From Anabaenopsis elenkinii CCIBt3563 (GTDB taxonomy: Bacteria; Cyanobacteriota; Cyanobacteriia; Cyanobacteriales; Nostocaceae), in the NCBI RefSeq assembly GCF_015245355.1, contig NZ_CP063311.1:2007217-2071216 (forward strand): DNA of 64,000 bases, read 5' to 3'. The notes beneath the pieces were generated by a model. It had not been told where the DNA came from and did not search any database. It was given only the letters and a program-made list of their open reading frames with translations. This document shows positions 43,104 through 54,945 of this stretch, piece after piece. Position numbers and translations under genes: made by a program. The stretch's first letter is position 1; each line of letters starts with the position of its first letter.

Positions 43104-43432
43104 CGCGTAAAACCAATTTTTTTCAAAGCTCTTGAGATTGTGCGATCGCTAATTTCTTCAGGCCAAAGTGAGGCCATCTCTACTTGGGTTTTATCGCCAT
43201 GTACGGAAGCAAACTCACGAAATTTTTCCCAATCGGTAATTTTGTGACCATTCCCAGGACGCTGATTAGGCAAGGCTTGGAAGTCCCCCGTTTCGGTTTT
43301 TCGCTTCAACCATAGGGTGATGGTGTTGCGACTAATATTAAACATTTGACTGGCTTGAGTTTTCTTCAAGCCATCGAGTTCAATCGCTTGGATTACTTTT
43401 TGACGAAGGTCGTAACTGTACGGCTTGGGCAT
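43046..43432 (-). CDS. IS630 transposase orfA (DNA-binding part)
   Basis: The 128-aa product contains the helix-turn-helix that binds the IS ends: PYSYDLRQKVIQAIELDGLK and SQMFNISRNTITLWLKRKTE, followed by a second winged-helix-like part (EEISDRTISRALKKIGFTRK). In an intact element a programmed -1 frameshift on the A8 run would fuse it to orfB. Here orfB is split, so only the orfA product can be made. Confidence 0.85.
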   Translation of the reverse strand: MPKPYSYDLRQKVIQAIELDGLKKTQASQMFNISRNTITLWLKRKTETGDFQALPNQRPGNGHKITDWEKFREFASVHGDKTQVEMASLWPEEISDRTISRALKKIGFTRKKRLMATVSAMRSNDRLS

Positions 43433-43558
43433 ATACCTGTAGCAAGCGATCGCTTCACATGAAAAGGGACTACTTATAGTTTATGCTTAAATTACCTTGG
43501 CGGTTGCTATAATAAAATTGCGAATAAAAAAATAATTTCCTACTAATTAGCATCTGAG

Positions 43559-43584
43559 CAAAAAAAAGCGGGTACTCTACCCGC
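43559..43584 (-). terminator. Rho-independent terminator of ndhD
   Basis: On the minus strand a perfect 7-bp GC-rich stem (gcgggta, loop gag, tacccgc; 43568-43584) is followed by eight T. It lies 38 bp downstream of the ndhD stop. This is the clearest intrinsic terminator in the window. Confidence 0.85.
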
Positions 43585-43621
43585 CCTCAAAGAACTATAA
43601 AATTAAACTATCAATCGGTAC

Positions 43622-45196
43622 TTAAAGAGCAATTTCTGGCGCGCGCAAAGAAAGCTGTGATGCTTCTTTTTCCTGTGCTAATGTCGGTACAGAATGACGT
43701 AATCTTGCCGTTAACTCTACAGTTGTGGCATCATACATCTGAGTTAATAACTTGGGATAAAACCCAATACCAATAATTGGCACCAACAAACAAGCAATGA
43801 TAAACACCTCACGGGGTTCCGCATCTATCAAAGCTTGGTGAGAAACTAATTCTTCGTTTTCTTGACCGTAGAAAATCTCCCGCAACATGGAAAGCAAATA
43901 AATGGGAGTTAAAATTACACCCACAGCCATCAAGAACACCACGATGACTTTAAAAGTGGAGCTATAAGCATCACTGGTGGCGAAACCCACAAACACCATT
44001 AATTCAGCCACGAAACCGCTCATTCCTGGTAATGCTAAAGAAGCCATGGAACAAGTGGTAAACATAGCAAAAATCTTCTTCATCCTCTTACCGACACCAC
44101 CCATTTCATCTAACATCAGGGTGTGTGTGCGGTCATAAGTTGCGCCCACAAGGAAGAACAAACTCGCCCCAATTAACCCGTGGGAAACCATTTGTAAAAC
44201 CGCCCCACTCAGTCCCAAATCGGTAAAGGAAGCAATACCAATGAGGACGAACCCCATATGAGAAATTGAAGAATAGGCAATTTTCCGCTTCAGGTTCCGC
44301 TGGGCGAAAGATGTTAGAGCGGCGTAGATGATGTTAACCACCCCCAAAACCACCAACACTGGGGCAAAATAAGCGTGAGCATCGGGAAGCATTTGGGCAT
44401 TCATGCGAATTAAGGCATAACCGCCCATTTTTAGCAGAATACCTGCTAATAACATATGTACCGGTGCTGTAGCTTCACCGTGGGCATCTGGTAGCCAAGT
44501 ATGCAAGGGAATAATTGGCAACTTGACAGCGTAGGCAATGAGAAACCCAGCATAAAGTAAAAGCTGGAAATTGAGAGCGAAATCCTTTAGGGCAAGCGAT
44601 CGCATATCAAAAGTGACGGTATCGCCGTAAAATCCCATTGTCAGGGCAGACAGCAAAATAAACAACGATCCACCGGCGGTGTATAAAATAAACTTAGTCG
44701 CTGCATATTGTCGCTTTTTACCTCCCCAAATGGACAGGAGAAAGTAGATAGGTACAAGTTCCAGTTCCCACACCAAGAAAAATAACAGCATATCTTGAAC
44801 AGCGAACACAGCGATTTGGCCGCCATACATCGCCAGAATCAAGAAATAAAAGAGCCTGGGCTTGAGCGTCACAGGCCAAGCTGCTAAAATTGCCAACGTA
44901 GTAATAAACCCAGTCAAAATAATCAGAGGCATAGACAAGCCATCTGCCCCTACTGACCAATTCAAATCCAGTTGAGGTAACCAGGGGTAACTCTCCACCA
45001 TTTGCAAGTCGCCGACAGAGAAGTCATAACCAGTATAAAAAGCGTAAACAATTAGTGCAAAATCTATTAACCCCACAACCAGGGAATACCAGCGCACTGT
45101 TTTGCCGTCTTTATCTGGGATGATAGGAATCAGTAGCGACGCGGCTATTGGGAACAAAATAATCGTCGTCAGCCACGGAAAATTAACTGTATTCAT
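43622..45196 (-). CDS. ndhD: NAD(P)H-quinone oxidoreductase subunit 4 (NdhD1 type)
   Basis: This 524-aa membrane subunit of the cyanobacterial NDH-1 complex is an antiporter-like proton-pumping subunit with about 14 helices. Conserved residues include Glu in [14 protein letters not shown] and Lys/His in [34 protein letters not shown] and the broken-helix region are also typical. Its pairing with the upstream ndhF suggests the NDH-1L (D1/F1) form used in respiration and cyclic electron flow. The 507-bp gap from ndhF, with a hairpin after ndhF, suggests a separate promoter. Confidence 0.95.
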   Translation of the reverse strand: MNTVNFPWLTTIILFPIAASLLIPIIPDKDGKTVRWYSLVVGLIDFALIVYAFYTGYDFSVGDLQMVESYPWLPQLDLNWSVGADGLSMPLIILTGFITTLAILAAWPVTLKPRLFYFLILAMYGGQIAVFAVQDMLLFFLVWELELVPIYFLLSIWGGKKRQYAATKFILYTAGGSLFILLSALTMGFYGDTVTFDMRSLALKDFALNFQLLLYAGFLIAYAVKLPIIPLHTWLPDAHGEATAPVHMLLAGILLKMGGYALIRMNAQMLPDAHAYFAPVLVVLGVVNIIYAALTSFAQRNLKRKIAYSSISHMGFVLIGIASFTDLGLSGAVLQMVSHGLIGASLFFLVGATYDRTHTLMLDEMGGVGKRMKKIFAMFTTCSMASLALPGMSGFVAELMVFVGFATSDAYSSTFKVIVVFLMAVGVILTPIYLLSMLREIFYGQENEELVSHQALIDAEPREVFIIACLLVPIIGIGFYPKLLTQMYDATTVELTARLRHSVPTLAQEKEASQLSLRAPEIAL

Positions 45197-45703
45197 CGCA
45201 ATTAATCTGCAAACAGAATCATATTGGGCAAAAAGTCACTAGCTATTAACTAACAGCTTTTTGGCAGTTTTCCCTTCATTGTTAGGTTGATTTAATCAAA
45301 TTGACAATCCCCCACCCTCCCAGATGACCTAAACCACATCTATAAAGCAGCCATCTGAGGATGTCTGTATATTACAGGTAAAATGCCCCCCAGTTACCTC
45401 AAAATGAGCCAGTAAGGTATCTGTTGTACATTAAATGGCAAATTTCCTGAAAATATGAAAATTACGGATTTTCAGATGATTATTGAGCTGTTAGTCAAAT
45501 ATTTGTAAGTTTAGTAATGTTTACCACGTACACCTTGTGTAAAATAGTATACTAGCATCATTTCGTGATCTTCGCTATCTGACCATTCAAAGTTAATAGA
45601 TTAATCATGTTGATTCAGCTATATTTAATAATGCATATCCGCCTGCGCCAGGTGCTGGCAAAAAAATCATGTAGGGGCGGACAGCAGTCCACCCCTGTAA
45701 CAA
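45197..45703. other. Intergenic region between ndhF and ndhD
   Basis: About 500 bp that should hold the ndhD promoter and the 3' end of ndhF. The hairpin at 45672-45697 belongs to ndhF. No ORF, tRNA or repeat of note was found elsewhere. Confidence 0.5.
45672..45697 (-). terminator. Probable terminator of ndhF
   Basis: Nearly perfect arms (aggggcggac / gtccacccct, one mismatch, 4-nt loop) form a strong hairpin directly after the ndhF stop. On the minus strand acatgattttttt follows, so the T-run is displaced by about 6 bases. Confidence 0.6.
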
Positions 45704-47785
<2,082 letters not shown>

Positions 47786-47986
47786 CACTGATGCTTACTT
47801 TTAGAATTCTAATTTGGGGTAACTGTTAATAATTGTGACACACACCCTTGAGGATAAAATACCCCACCGGAAGCTGATTGGGCAGGGTAATTAAGCATGG
47901 TTTTATATTTGATCAAATGACTACCAAGGAATAAAAACTGGTTAATGGCGTTATATCTCACCAGTAACTAATCCTGAAAACCTTAT

Positions 47987-48373
47987 TTATGCCGAGCGAC
48001 ATTCCATGTCTGCTGTGGTAACAGCATTGTATGTTCTAGAACGGTTGTTATAAGTAAGTTTAATTTCTTCTAAAGCCAGGCGTAAATCTTCTTTACTGCT
48101 GAAACCTTCTAGACGTTGCCTAATTATGCCATTTTCCACTAACAGTAAAGTTGGTAGTGTCCTGAGTCTATAAGTATTAGCAAGTTTAAAATTATTATCA
48201 GCGTTAACCGCTACTAACTTGATTTGCTCGCCACATTGAGCATTAAATTGCAACAACAGAGGGTGAATCAGGCGACACAAGCTGCACCACGGTGCTTCAA
48301 AATTTACTAAAACAGGAATGGGAGATTGTAAAACTTCTTGTGTAAATGTCCGCTCACTAACCGACAACACCAT
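47987..48373 (-). CDS. Thioredoxin-like protein
   Basis: This 128-aa redox protein has the active-site motif APWCSLCRL, differing from the WCGPC of classical thioredoxin, so its redox potential may be unusual. The cis-proline is present in RLRTLPTLLLVENG. The start at 48373 has aagagg just upstream; a longer frame to 48424 would add 17 residues without a ribosome-binding site. There is no signal peptide, so it is cytoplasmic. It is encoded upstream of ndhF on the same strand. Confidence 0.88.
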   Translation of the reverse strand: MVLSVSERTFTQEVLQSPIPVLVNFEAPWCSLCRLIHPLLLQFNAQCGEQIKLVAVNADNNFKLANTYRLRTLPTLLLVENGIIRQRLEGFSSKEDLRLALEEIKLTYNNRSRTYNAVTTADMECRSA

Positions 48374-48744
48374 GGCGCCTCTTAAATTATAAGGTTTTGA
48401 TATTAAACTAGCTATCAGGAGCAAGAATTTCCCAGCCAGTCATTTCCTCGAGTTGCTTTAGGAAAAACATACACTTTTACCACCAGTCGGGACAGGTATA
48501 CTGTGGATATTTTCACCTGTCCACTGCCAATCTTTCCTGTGCGGTACAGGAGTTTTGACTGCTGTGTTATTATTTCCCTCGCACAGGCATTTAACTCGTC
48601 TAACACCCAGAGAAAATATCAAACTGACGGAGCGATCTCCCTCTGAAAGCTATTAAAGTTCATACTACATTGATTTGGCAGCAGTTGATCAGCAGAAATT
48701 GCTATTGACTGGTATTTTATTTTGATATTTGAGAGAGTCTCAAA
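48374..48744. other. Intergenic region between the thioredoxin-like and Z-ISO-like genes
   Basis: About 370 bp holding the promoter of the thioredoxin-like gene. The only ORF inside (48415-48606, minus) has no protein-like composition and was not accepted. No strong hairpin seen. Confidence 0.4.
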
Positions 48745-49467
48745 CTACCATTGTATTTTGCTGGTTGCTACCAGTAACAGGGGGTGAGCCCAAGACAGCA
48801 AACCTATAAAAATTGCTACTCCTAAGTAGGCAGGGCGGATAAATTCCTGCCATTTGATAGATTGACGACCATCCAGAATTGCTTGGAAAGGAATAATGGA
48901 TGTCCGTTGTTTGACGATTTCAAAGGCTTCTCCATAGCGTGCTGCTAGCCGGCGATCGCCATGCCAAACACCAAATAAGTGATGCAATATTAAGCCCAGG
49001 GAAGTAACCACGGTAAAGCTAGTTCCTAGCCAGAGGGTATGGGCTAAACACCAGATAATTTGCCCCACCATCTGGGGATGGCGGGTAATACGAATAATTC
49101 CTGTCTCGTAAAGGTGAACTTGGGGCTTTTGAATGGCGGCGATTTCTAGTAAATTGAAGGTAGCAGGATACAAAAAGAAAAAGGAAATTGCTGATAATAC
49201 CCAAACTCCTAGCCTCACCCCTGGTACTGCCTGTACTAGCCACAGCTGCAAACCATCATACCGATGATTGAAAAAGTAAATAATTAAGATTACAGCTAAG
49301 GGTAAACTAACTAATGCAAAACAAATGCGATAAAGCCTCGGTCCGATGTGTTTTTCTGCCCAAGGACGCACAGCTGCTCCCCCACTGTGAGCGATCGCGA
49401 AACTTATTTGTAATCCCAACATCACAAAATGACTGGGAGTAAGCCAAGAGTTCAGCATTGTATACAT
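48745..49467 (-). CDS. NnrU/15-cis-zeta-carotene isomerase (Z-ISO)-like membrane protein
   Basis: This 240-aa membrane protein has about six helices. The NnrU-family blocks are FAIAHSGGAAVRPWAE and GIIRITRHPQMVGQIIWCLA; their His residues correspond to candidate haem ligands in plant Z-ISO. Z-ISO isomerises 9,15,9'-tri-cis-zeta-carotene in carotenoid synthesis; many cyanobacteria rely on light or CrtH, so the activity here is inference. The start at 49467 or the internal ATG of MLNSW are both possible. It is divergent from rbcR. Confidence 0.8.
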   Translation of the reverse strand: MYTMLNSWLTPSHFVMLGLQISFAIAHSGGAAVRPWAEKHIGPRLYRICFALVSLPLAVILIIYFFNHRYDGLQLWLVQAVPGVRLGVWVLSAISFFFLYPATFNLLEIAAIQKPQVHLYETGIIRITRHPQMVGQIIWCLAHTLWLGTSFTVVTSLGLILHHLFGVWHGDRRLAARYGEAFEIVKQRTSIIPFQAILDGRQSIKWQEFIRPAYLGVAIFIGLLSWAHPLLLVATSKIQW

Positions 49468-49755
49468 AGGTGAAGTAATTTAACAAAAAGTTAACTCAGT
49501 ACAACCAATACCACAAAATTTTCCACAGGAGACTTTACTCAGGGTGTTGTGGTACTGTGTTTTTCGAGTCAAGCCTTCTTGAAGATGTAACAAAACAAGC
49601 GAGGGTGACAAGCTCAAAAACTTGATTCACTAGTCAATTGTCACCAATTATTTATCTTTGGTACATATACCGCCCCTTATGGGGAGAAAAACTACGTAGC
49701 GGTTTGATTGATTTGTTCTCCAAGCTGCTCCTTTTAAAATTGTGGGTTGAGCCTT

Positions 49756-50769
49756 ATGTCTGACCTTCCTTTCACTTTAGATCAGTTACGTATCCTTAAG
49801 GCGATCGCCGCCGAAGGGAGTTTCAAGCGTGCTGCTGATAGTCTTTACGTCTCCCAACCTGCTGTGAGTTTACAAGTGCAAAATTTAGAACGACAGCTGG
49901 ATGTACCTTTATTTGACCGTGGAGGTCGTCGCGCACAATTAACCGAAGCCGGACATCTACTCCTAAGCTACGGTGAAAAAATTCTCAGTTTGTGTCAAGA
50001 AACCTGCCGCGCTATCGAAGATTTACAAAACCTCCAAGGCGGTACTTTAATTGTTGGCGCTTCTCAAACCACCGGTACTTACCTGTTACCGAAAATGATC
50101 GGTATGTTCCGGCAAAAATACCCAGATGTGTCAGTGCAATTACACGTCCACTCTACCCGGCGAACTGCTTGGAGTGTTGCTAATGGACAAATTGATTTGG
50201 CGATCATAGGCGGTGAAGTTCCTGCGGAATTGGCAGAATCTTTGGTAATTATGCCCTACGCCGAGGATGAACTAGCCCTGATTTTACCGATATTCCATCC
50301 CTTTGCCAAACTGGAAAAAATTCAAAAAGAAGACCTATATAAACTGCAATTCATTGCTCTAGACTCCCAATCAACTATTCGTAAAGTGATTGATCAAGTA
50401 CTAATCAGGTCTGATATTGATACCAGACGGTTTAAGTTTGAAATGGAACTAAATTCCATAGAAGCCATCAAAAATGCCGTGCAATCAGGCTTGGGTGCTG
50501 CCTTTGTCTCTACCTCAGCCATCGCCAAGGAATTACAAATGGGTGTACTACGATCTACCTCCATTGAAGGTGTGGTTGTCAAGCGAACACTCTGGATGAT
50601 TTTTAATCCTAATCGCTATCGTTCCAAGGCTGCAGAAGCCTTTAGTCAAGAAATTCTACCTCAGTTTGCTACTCCAGAATGGAATAAAGATATGTTAAAA
50701 ATATCACAACCCAAGTTAGGGTTAAATACCCTGGATGGAGTTAATACTAACTCTTCTGAACCAGTCTAA
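49756..50769 (+). CDS. rbcR: LysR-type regulator RbcR
   Basis: This 337-aa LysR-family activator or repressor has an N-terminal winged HTH ([36 protein letters not shown]) and a periplasmic-binding-like effector domain ([20 protein letters not shown]). Sequence and location near ndhF match RbcR, which controls Rubisco genes in response to carbon status. The start at the ATG of MSDLP (49756) is preferred over a TTG at 49747. A hairpin at 50818-50847 follows. Confidence 0.88.
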   Translation: MSDLPFTLDQLRILKAIAAEGSFKRAADSLYVSQPAVSLQVQNLERQLDVPLFDRGGRRAQLTEAGHLLLSYGEKILSLCQETCRAIEDLQNLQGGTLIVGASQTTGTYLLPKMIGMFRQKYPDVSVQLHVHSTRRTAWSVANGQIDLAIIGGEVPAELAESLVIMPYAEDELALILPIFHPFAKLEKIQKEDLYKLQFIALDSQSTIRKVIDQVLIRSDIDTRRFKFEMELNSIEAIKNAVQSGLGAAFVSTSAIAKELQMGVLRSTSIEGVVVKRTLWMIFNPNRYRSKAAEAFSQEILPQFATPEWNKDMLKISQPKLGLNTLDGVNTNSSEPV

Positions 50770-50817
50770 CATCTAGTTATGAATCTCTTGTCACCAGTAT
50801 TTTTAACTTGAGGATGT

Positions 50818-50847
50818 AATTTCCTAAAATTTATGGGTGAGGAAATT
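50818..50847 (+). terminator. Hairpin downstream of rbcR
   Basis: An 8-bp stem, aatttcct (50818-50825) with aggaaatt (50840-50847), lies 49 bp after the rbcR stop and is followed by ataattt. It probably ends rbcR transcription before the kinase gene. Confidence 0.45.
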
Positions 50848-50917
50848 ATAATTTATGATTGAGAGCAAGTAAATCAATCTATTGATGGCATAACAATGAT
50901 AAATTACAAAAAGTCAA

Positions 50918-52279
50918 ATGAAAGTTTACTGTACTCGTCCGACTTGCCCTCGCCCACAAAACTATTTTGCGGATTTGGACGATATTAACACCCTGAAAAC
51001 AACCCAACAAAAATATTGTACTACCTGCGGTATGCCCTTACTACTAGATGGTCGATATGTTCCAGTTAAGTTACTGGGAAGAGGGGGATTTGGTACAGCA
51101 TTTTTAGCAAGAGATCGCCGCATACCAGGAATGCGTCAATCCGTAGTAAAGCAGTTTCAACCGGCGGGAAGTTTATTACCTACTCAATTGCAACAAGCAC
51201 AAAAGTTATTTGAGAGAGAAGCAGAAGTTCTAGCGCAAATAGGTAGTGAACACGAGCAAATACCTGATTTATTTGCTTTTTTCCCGGTAATAGTTAATAG
51301 TTGGCAAGGAGGACACCAAGATCAGTTTTTTTACTTGGTACAAGAATACATTGATGGACAAAATTTAGAGGAAGAATTGGCTCAGAAGGGTAAATTTTCT
51401 GAACCAGAAGTTTTAGAAATACTGCAAGAAATTCTCAAGGTTTTACAGTTCGTACATGATAGAAGTATCATTCACAGAGATATTAAACCTTCTAATATCA
51501 TGCGTCGTCGTGATGGTAAACTCTTTCTCCTGGATTTTGGGGCTGTGAAGCAGGTAACAAATGCTCCGGGAGGCTCTAATGCTTCCACTGGTATTTATTC
51601 CATGGGATTTGCACCACCTGAGCAAATGGCGGGTAACCAGGTCTTCCCGTCTACAGACTTATACGCTTTGGCTGTCACTATCCTGAACTTGCTGACAGGT
51701 AAAGAAGCAAATCAACTATTTGATGCCTATACTAATCAGTGGCAATGGCGCTCTTTAGTTAGGGTGAGTCCTCGCCTGGCTGATATTTTAGATAAAATGC
51801 TCTTACCTGCTGCTAATCAACGCTTTCAGTCTGCCAATGAAGTAATTATAGCTCTTGCTCAACCATCAATTACCCCAACTGTTACACCCAAATCTCAACC
51901 AGGGAAAATAAAACCTCGGCCCAGTTTTTCTACGTGGGAATTATTGGCTGGAGCAGCTTTTAGTGGTTTTGAGGGTGCATTAATAGCGATCGCTCTCAAT
52001 AGTTTCTTGGGCAGTGCTATCATCACTGGGGTAATTTGTGCTGTGCTCTTAGGTATAATAATATTCGCCCAAACTAGACGGTGGATTGAAAAGCATGATT
52101 TATTATTGATTCCGGTAATTACCTTAGCAGTTATTATTTTTGTTCCCTTTTTACAAGGGGGAATTGCCATTTCACAAATAATCTTGCTAGCGGTTGCTGG
52201 TGGTTTAGTAGCTATTGCAGTTACATCTATATATCGCATTATTTATCAAATATTATCTTTAATATTTAACAAGAATTAA
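50918..52279 (+). CDS. Membrane-anchored serine/threonine protein kinase
   Basis: This 453-aa protein has an N-terminal zinc-ribbon-like pair of motifs (CTRPTC and YCTTCG), then a complete eukaryotic-type kinase domain (about 47-310). The glycine loop is LGRGGFGTAF, the catalytic lysine lies in VVKQF, the catalytic loop is IIHRDIKPSNIM, and the metal-binding motif is LLDFGAVKQ, with a PPEQ-type activation segment. Four transmembrane helices close the protein (about 340-445). It is followed after 87 bp by the periplasmic-binding-like protein gene, a common cyanobacterial pairing that suggests a sensory module. Confidence 0.92.
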   Translation: MKVYCTRPTCPRPQNYFADLDDINTLKTTQQKYCTTCGMPLLLDGRYVPVKLLGRGGFGTAFLARDRRIPGMRQSVVKQFQPAGSLLPTQLQQAQKLFEREAEVLAQIGSEHEQIPDLFAFFPVIVNSWQGGHQDQFFYLVQEYIDGQNLEEELAQKGKFSEPEVLEILQEILKVLQFVHDRSIIHRDIKPSNIMRRRDGKLFLLDFGAVKQVTNAPGGSNASTGIYSMGFAPPEQMAGNQVFPSTDLYALAVTILNLLTGKEANQLFDAYTNQWQWRSLVRVSPRLADILDKMLLPAANQRFQSANEVIIALAQPSITPTVTPKSQPGKIKPRPSFSTWELLAGAAFSGFEGALIAIALNSFLGSAIITGVICAVLLGIIIFAQTRRWIEKHDLLLIPVITLAVIIFVPFLQGGIAISQIILLAVAGGLVAIAVTSIYRIIYQILSLIFNKN

Positions 52280-52366
52280 AAGTTGACCTACACATCTAAT
52301 TTCTTTCACCATTGCCCACCGCGACGCATAAATAAGTTTATTTATAAATCAACCCCAATTCTTATT

Positions 52367-53728
52367 ATGTCCCAGAAAAATGAAACTACCCTACTTGTTT
52401 TTTCCCTGCTGATCACATTGGGGTTATTAGGTGGTATTTTCTGGTTTTTTGACATCATCAGATTTTCCCAAAATCAATCCGGTGCAGAGCGGATTAGTTT
52501 TGGAGAAACAATTTTGAATACTGGTGAAGTGACTCCTGACAAAAAAGCGGGAGTACAAGCAATAAGTGAGAGAAATTATACCCAAGCGATCGCAAGTTTA
52601 GAAACATCTTTAAAACTCAAGCGTAACGACCCCCAGGCACTGATATATTTAAATAATGCCCGCATTGGTGCTGCTAAAAGCTATAGTATTGTCGCCTCAG
52701 TCCCTGTAGGTAATAATCCCAATGCTTCCCTAGAGATTCTACGCGGTATCGCCCAAGCCCAAAAGGAGGTGAATACCTCCGGGGGTATTAAAGGCGTACC
52801 TTTAAAGGTAGGGATAGCCAATGATGATAACAATCCTGAGATTGCTCAACAAATTGCTGCTAGCCTAGTTAAAAATCCCGATGTCTTGGGGGTAGTTGGT
52901 CCTTATAGCAGTGACACTACCTTAGCCGCAGGTACTATTTATGATGCTGGGAAACTGGTAGCCATTACTCCTATTAGCACTTCGGTGAAAATTTCTAACT
53001 TTAGCCCCTATATTTTCCGCACAGTACCTAGTGATTTTATCGCAGCTAGGAGCTTGGCTAATTATATGGTCAAAAACTTGCAGAAAAGACAAGCTGCGGT
53101 TTTCTTTAATTCCCGGAGTGATTACAGCCAGTCTTTAAAGTCGGAGTTTGTATCATCTGTGTTGCTAGAGGGTGGACGAGTATTAGGTGAGTTTGACGTG
53201 TCCCAGGGAAATTTTAGTGCTGCTAAAAGCCTACAACAGGCTACTGGTGAAGGTGCAGAAGTGCTGATGTTAGCAACTGACACTGAAAGTTTAGATAAAG
53301 CACTGCAAGTGGTTCAACTTAACCAGAAACGGTTAAATGTACTAGGAGGAGATGATGTTTATAGTATTAAAACATTAGAAGTGGTGGGAGAGGCAGCCTT
53401 GGGGATGGTGGTAGCAGTTCCCTGGCATATTTTAGGCGATCGCCAGTCAGATTTTGCCCAAAAGTCGAGGGATTTGTGGGGTGCTGATGTTAGTTGGCGA
53501 ACTGCCATGGCTTATGATGCCACTGTAGCGCTGATTGCCGCATTAGAAAGAAATCCTACACGTTCGGGGGTACAACAAGCACTGACCGCGTCTGATTTTT
53601 CTCCTACTGGGGCTTCTGGTGCGATTCGATTTTTACCTTCAGGCGATCGCACTGGGCCTATACAACTAGTAAAAGTAGTTCGTGGTAACCGTTCCCGGAC
53701 TGGCTATGACTTTGAACCGGTACGGTGA
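52367..53728 (+). CDS. Periplasmic-binding-protein-like protein with TPR-like N-terminus
   Basis: This 453-aa protein begins with a membrane anchor (LLVFSLLITLGLLGGIFWFF). A short TPR-like helical segment follows (GVQAISERNYTQAIASLETS). The rest is a type-1 periplasmic binding fold of the branched-chain amino acid (Peripla_BP_6) family, with GVVGPYSSDTTLAAGTIYDA and NYMVKNLQKRQAAVFFNS. No ABC permease is nearby, so it is likely an anchored sensor domain, not a transporter component, probably acting with the neighbouring kinase. I chose the ATG at 52367; a TTG at 52283 would only add a non-signal-like leader. Confidence 0.82.
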   Translation: MSQKNETTLLVFSLLITLGLLGGIFWFFDIIRFSQNQSGAERISFGETILNTGEVTPDKKAGVQAISERNYTQAIASLETSLKLKRNDPQALIYLNNARIGAAKSYSIVASVPVGNNPNASLEILRGIAQAQKEVNTSGGIKGVPLKVGIANDDNNPEIAQQIAASLVKNPDVLGVVGPYSSDTTLAAGTIYDAGKLVAITPISTSVKISNFSPYIFRTVPSDFIAARSLANYMVKNLQKRQAAVFFNSRSDYSQSLKSEFVSSVLLEGGRVLGEFDVSQGNFSAAKSLQQATGEGAEVLMLATDTESLDKALQVVQLNQKRLNVLGGDDVYSIKTLEVVGEAALGMVVAVPWHILGDRQSDFAQKSRDLWGADVSWRTAMAYDATVALIAALERNPTRSGVQQALTASDFSPTGASGAIRFLPSGDRTGPIQLVKVVRGNRSRTGYDFEPVR

Positions 53729-54061
53729 AACATCATAGAAGATGAGGAAAACTTTTTCCACAGCAGAAATTTTTGCCCAGGCGAGTTGAGTGGTCTTAAT
53801 GTGGTTTGTACAGCCACGACCACCCCAGCCCAGTCTTAATTAACTTAATATTCCCGGTAATATATACTACATTTTTGCTACTGACCCTTGCTATTGGGAA
53901 GCAAGGGCAATAGATTGCTCATTACCAAGAACATTGATTTTCACATTACCCAATTGATCACAATCTGTTTGTGGTTGTCAAACAGATTGCTCAAAGCCAG
54001 GAAGTAGATATTGCTGACTCTAACTTGCTGTGGCTTTTGTTCATCAGCTGTGAAATGGCTT
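53729..54061. other. Intergenic region between convergent genes
   Basis: About 330 bp. It contains the strong hairpin at 53961-53989. No ORF of note or tRNA seen. Convergent gene order means only terminators are required here. Confidence 0.5.
53961..53989. terminator. Strong hairpin, probable bidirectional terminator
   Basis: A perfect 11-bp stem, caatctgtttg (53961-53971) with caaacagattg (53979-53989) and a 7-nt loop, lies between convergent genes. There is no long T-run, so a repeat unit is an alternative. Confidence 0.5.
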
Positions 54062-54781
54062 TCAGTTGGCTCGATTAATCGACTCTGCAGGTAAGCAAAT
54101 GAGATTATCTCCCTGGGTGAGGATTAAGCCCCGTTGACGCAACTTACCCATCAAGCGAGTCACAGTCACACGAGTTGAACCGATGGCGCTACCAATTTGG
54201 GCATGGGTGAGGGGGAAGGGCAGACAATAGCCACGAATCACATCGGGGTCAGTTTCACTCATAGCCGGTTCTCCATATTCCTCAATCAATAGTGTCAGGA
54301 ATCCTAAGAGTCGGTCAATGGTGCGGCGCTGTCCCAAAGCACTCAGCCACAGTAATTTACGTTGGTGCTGATACCTAAAGGCATCCATGACTTCACGGCG
54401 GAAGTGAGGCCAGTTGTCTAAATCGTGCCAGTACATCCACAGCACAGCTGTTTGGTCAACATGGGCGTATGCTTGGAGGGTGAATGGTGACTGAGCCACA
54501 ATTTCAAACGGTTGTCCCGCGCCGATAAAACCCAGGAAGGCTTCTTCTGGAGTTCTATTAATGCGTCGAGAAGTGAGCTGACTGGCGGTGGCACTAACTT
54601 GTGCTGTTCCCACCATGCGAATTGCGCCCCTTTGCACTAAGTACAACAATCCAGGTCGAGCTGGAATACGTTCATCTTTGCTAAAGGTGCGGCACCGGTA
54701 GTGTTCTTGAGCCCAGTCAAGAATCCGTTGCCAAGTCAAGAAAGGCCGTGATGCCTCAGAAAAAGAAGATGGAGATTGCAT
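54062..54781 (-). CDS. Crp/Fnr-family transcriptional regulator (NtcA/DevH-like HTH)
   Basis: From the ATG at 54781 (MQSPSSF) this is a 239-aa regulator. The N-terminal part (about 20-130) is a cupin-like effector domain, and the long helix follows. The C-terminal winged HTH has LTHAQIGSAIGSTRVTVTRL, whose GSTRVTVTRL recognition helix is the same type as in NtcA and DevH. It is thus likely to bind GTA-N8-TAC-like sites. The effector domain lacks the obvious cAMP-binding RxS motif. Upstream in-frame sequence to 54946 looks non-coding. It is divergent from the DALR-domain gene. It is not NtcA itself, because its effector domain differs. Confidence 0.8.
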   Translation of the reverse strand: MQSPSSFSEASRPFLTWQRILDWAQEHYRCRTFSKDERIPARPGLLYLVQRGAIRMVGTAQVSATASQLTSRRINRTPEEAFLGFIGAGQPFEIVAQSPFTLQAYAHVDQTAVLWMYWHDLDNWPHFRREVMDAFRYQHQRKLLWLSALGQRRTIDRLLGFLTLLIEEYGEPAMSETDPDVIRGYCLPFPLTHAQIGSAIGSTRVTVTRLMGKLRQRGLILTQGDNLICLPAESINRAN

Positions 54782-54945
54782 AGGTAACAAAGAGCGTTTG
54801 GCTGAATACAAAGACGTAGTAAAAAGGTGCAAGGAGTGTCTTTGTGTCGGCAGACTAGGCCTAACGCCCAACAGCGTCAGCCATACAAAGAGCGGAAAAG
54901 CAGTTAGTTTGCACTCCACTCTTTTGTTATACTTCCTACTGTACA

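Larger units (their letters stand above)
41394..43509 (-). mobile_element. IS630-family element interrupted by another IS
   Basis: The terminal inverted repeats tagcaaccgccaagg (41394-41408) and ccttggcggttgcta (43495-43509) are perfect over 15 bp and are flanked by a TA duplication (41392-41393, 43510-43511), as for IS630/Tc1-type transposition. Without the inner 1146 bp the element would be about 970 bp. It carries orfA and a split orfB on the minus strand. The nested insertion makes it non-autonomous. Confidence 0.85.

Noticed and set aside
48415-48606. 63-aa ORF upstream of the thioredoxin-like gene
   Set aside because: It has no recognisable features, overlaps the leader of the next gene and lacks a ribosome-binding site.
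54062-54781. Identification as NtcA itself
   Set aside because: Only the recognition helix matches; the effector domain and N-terminus differ from NtcA.
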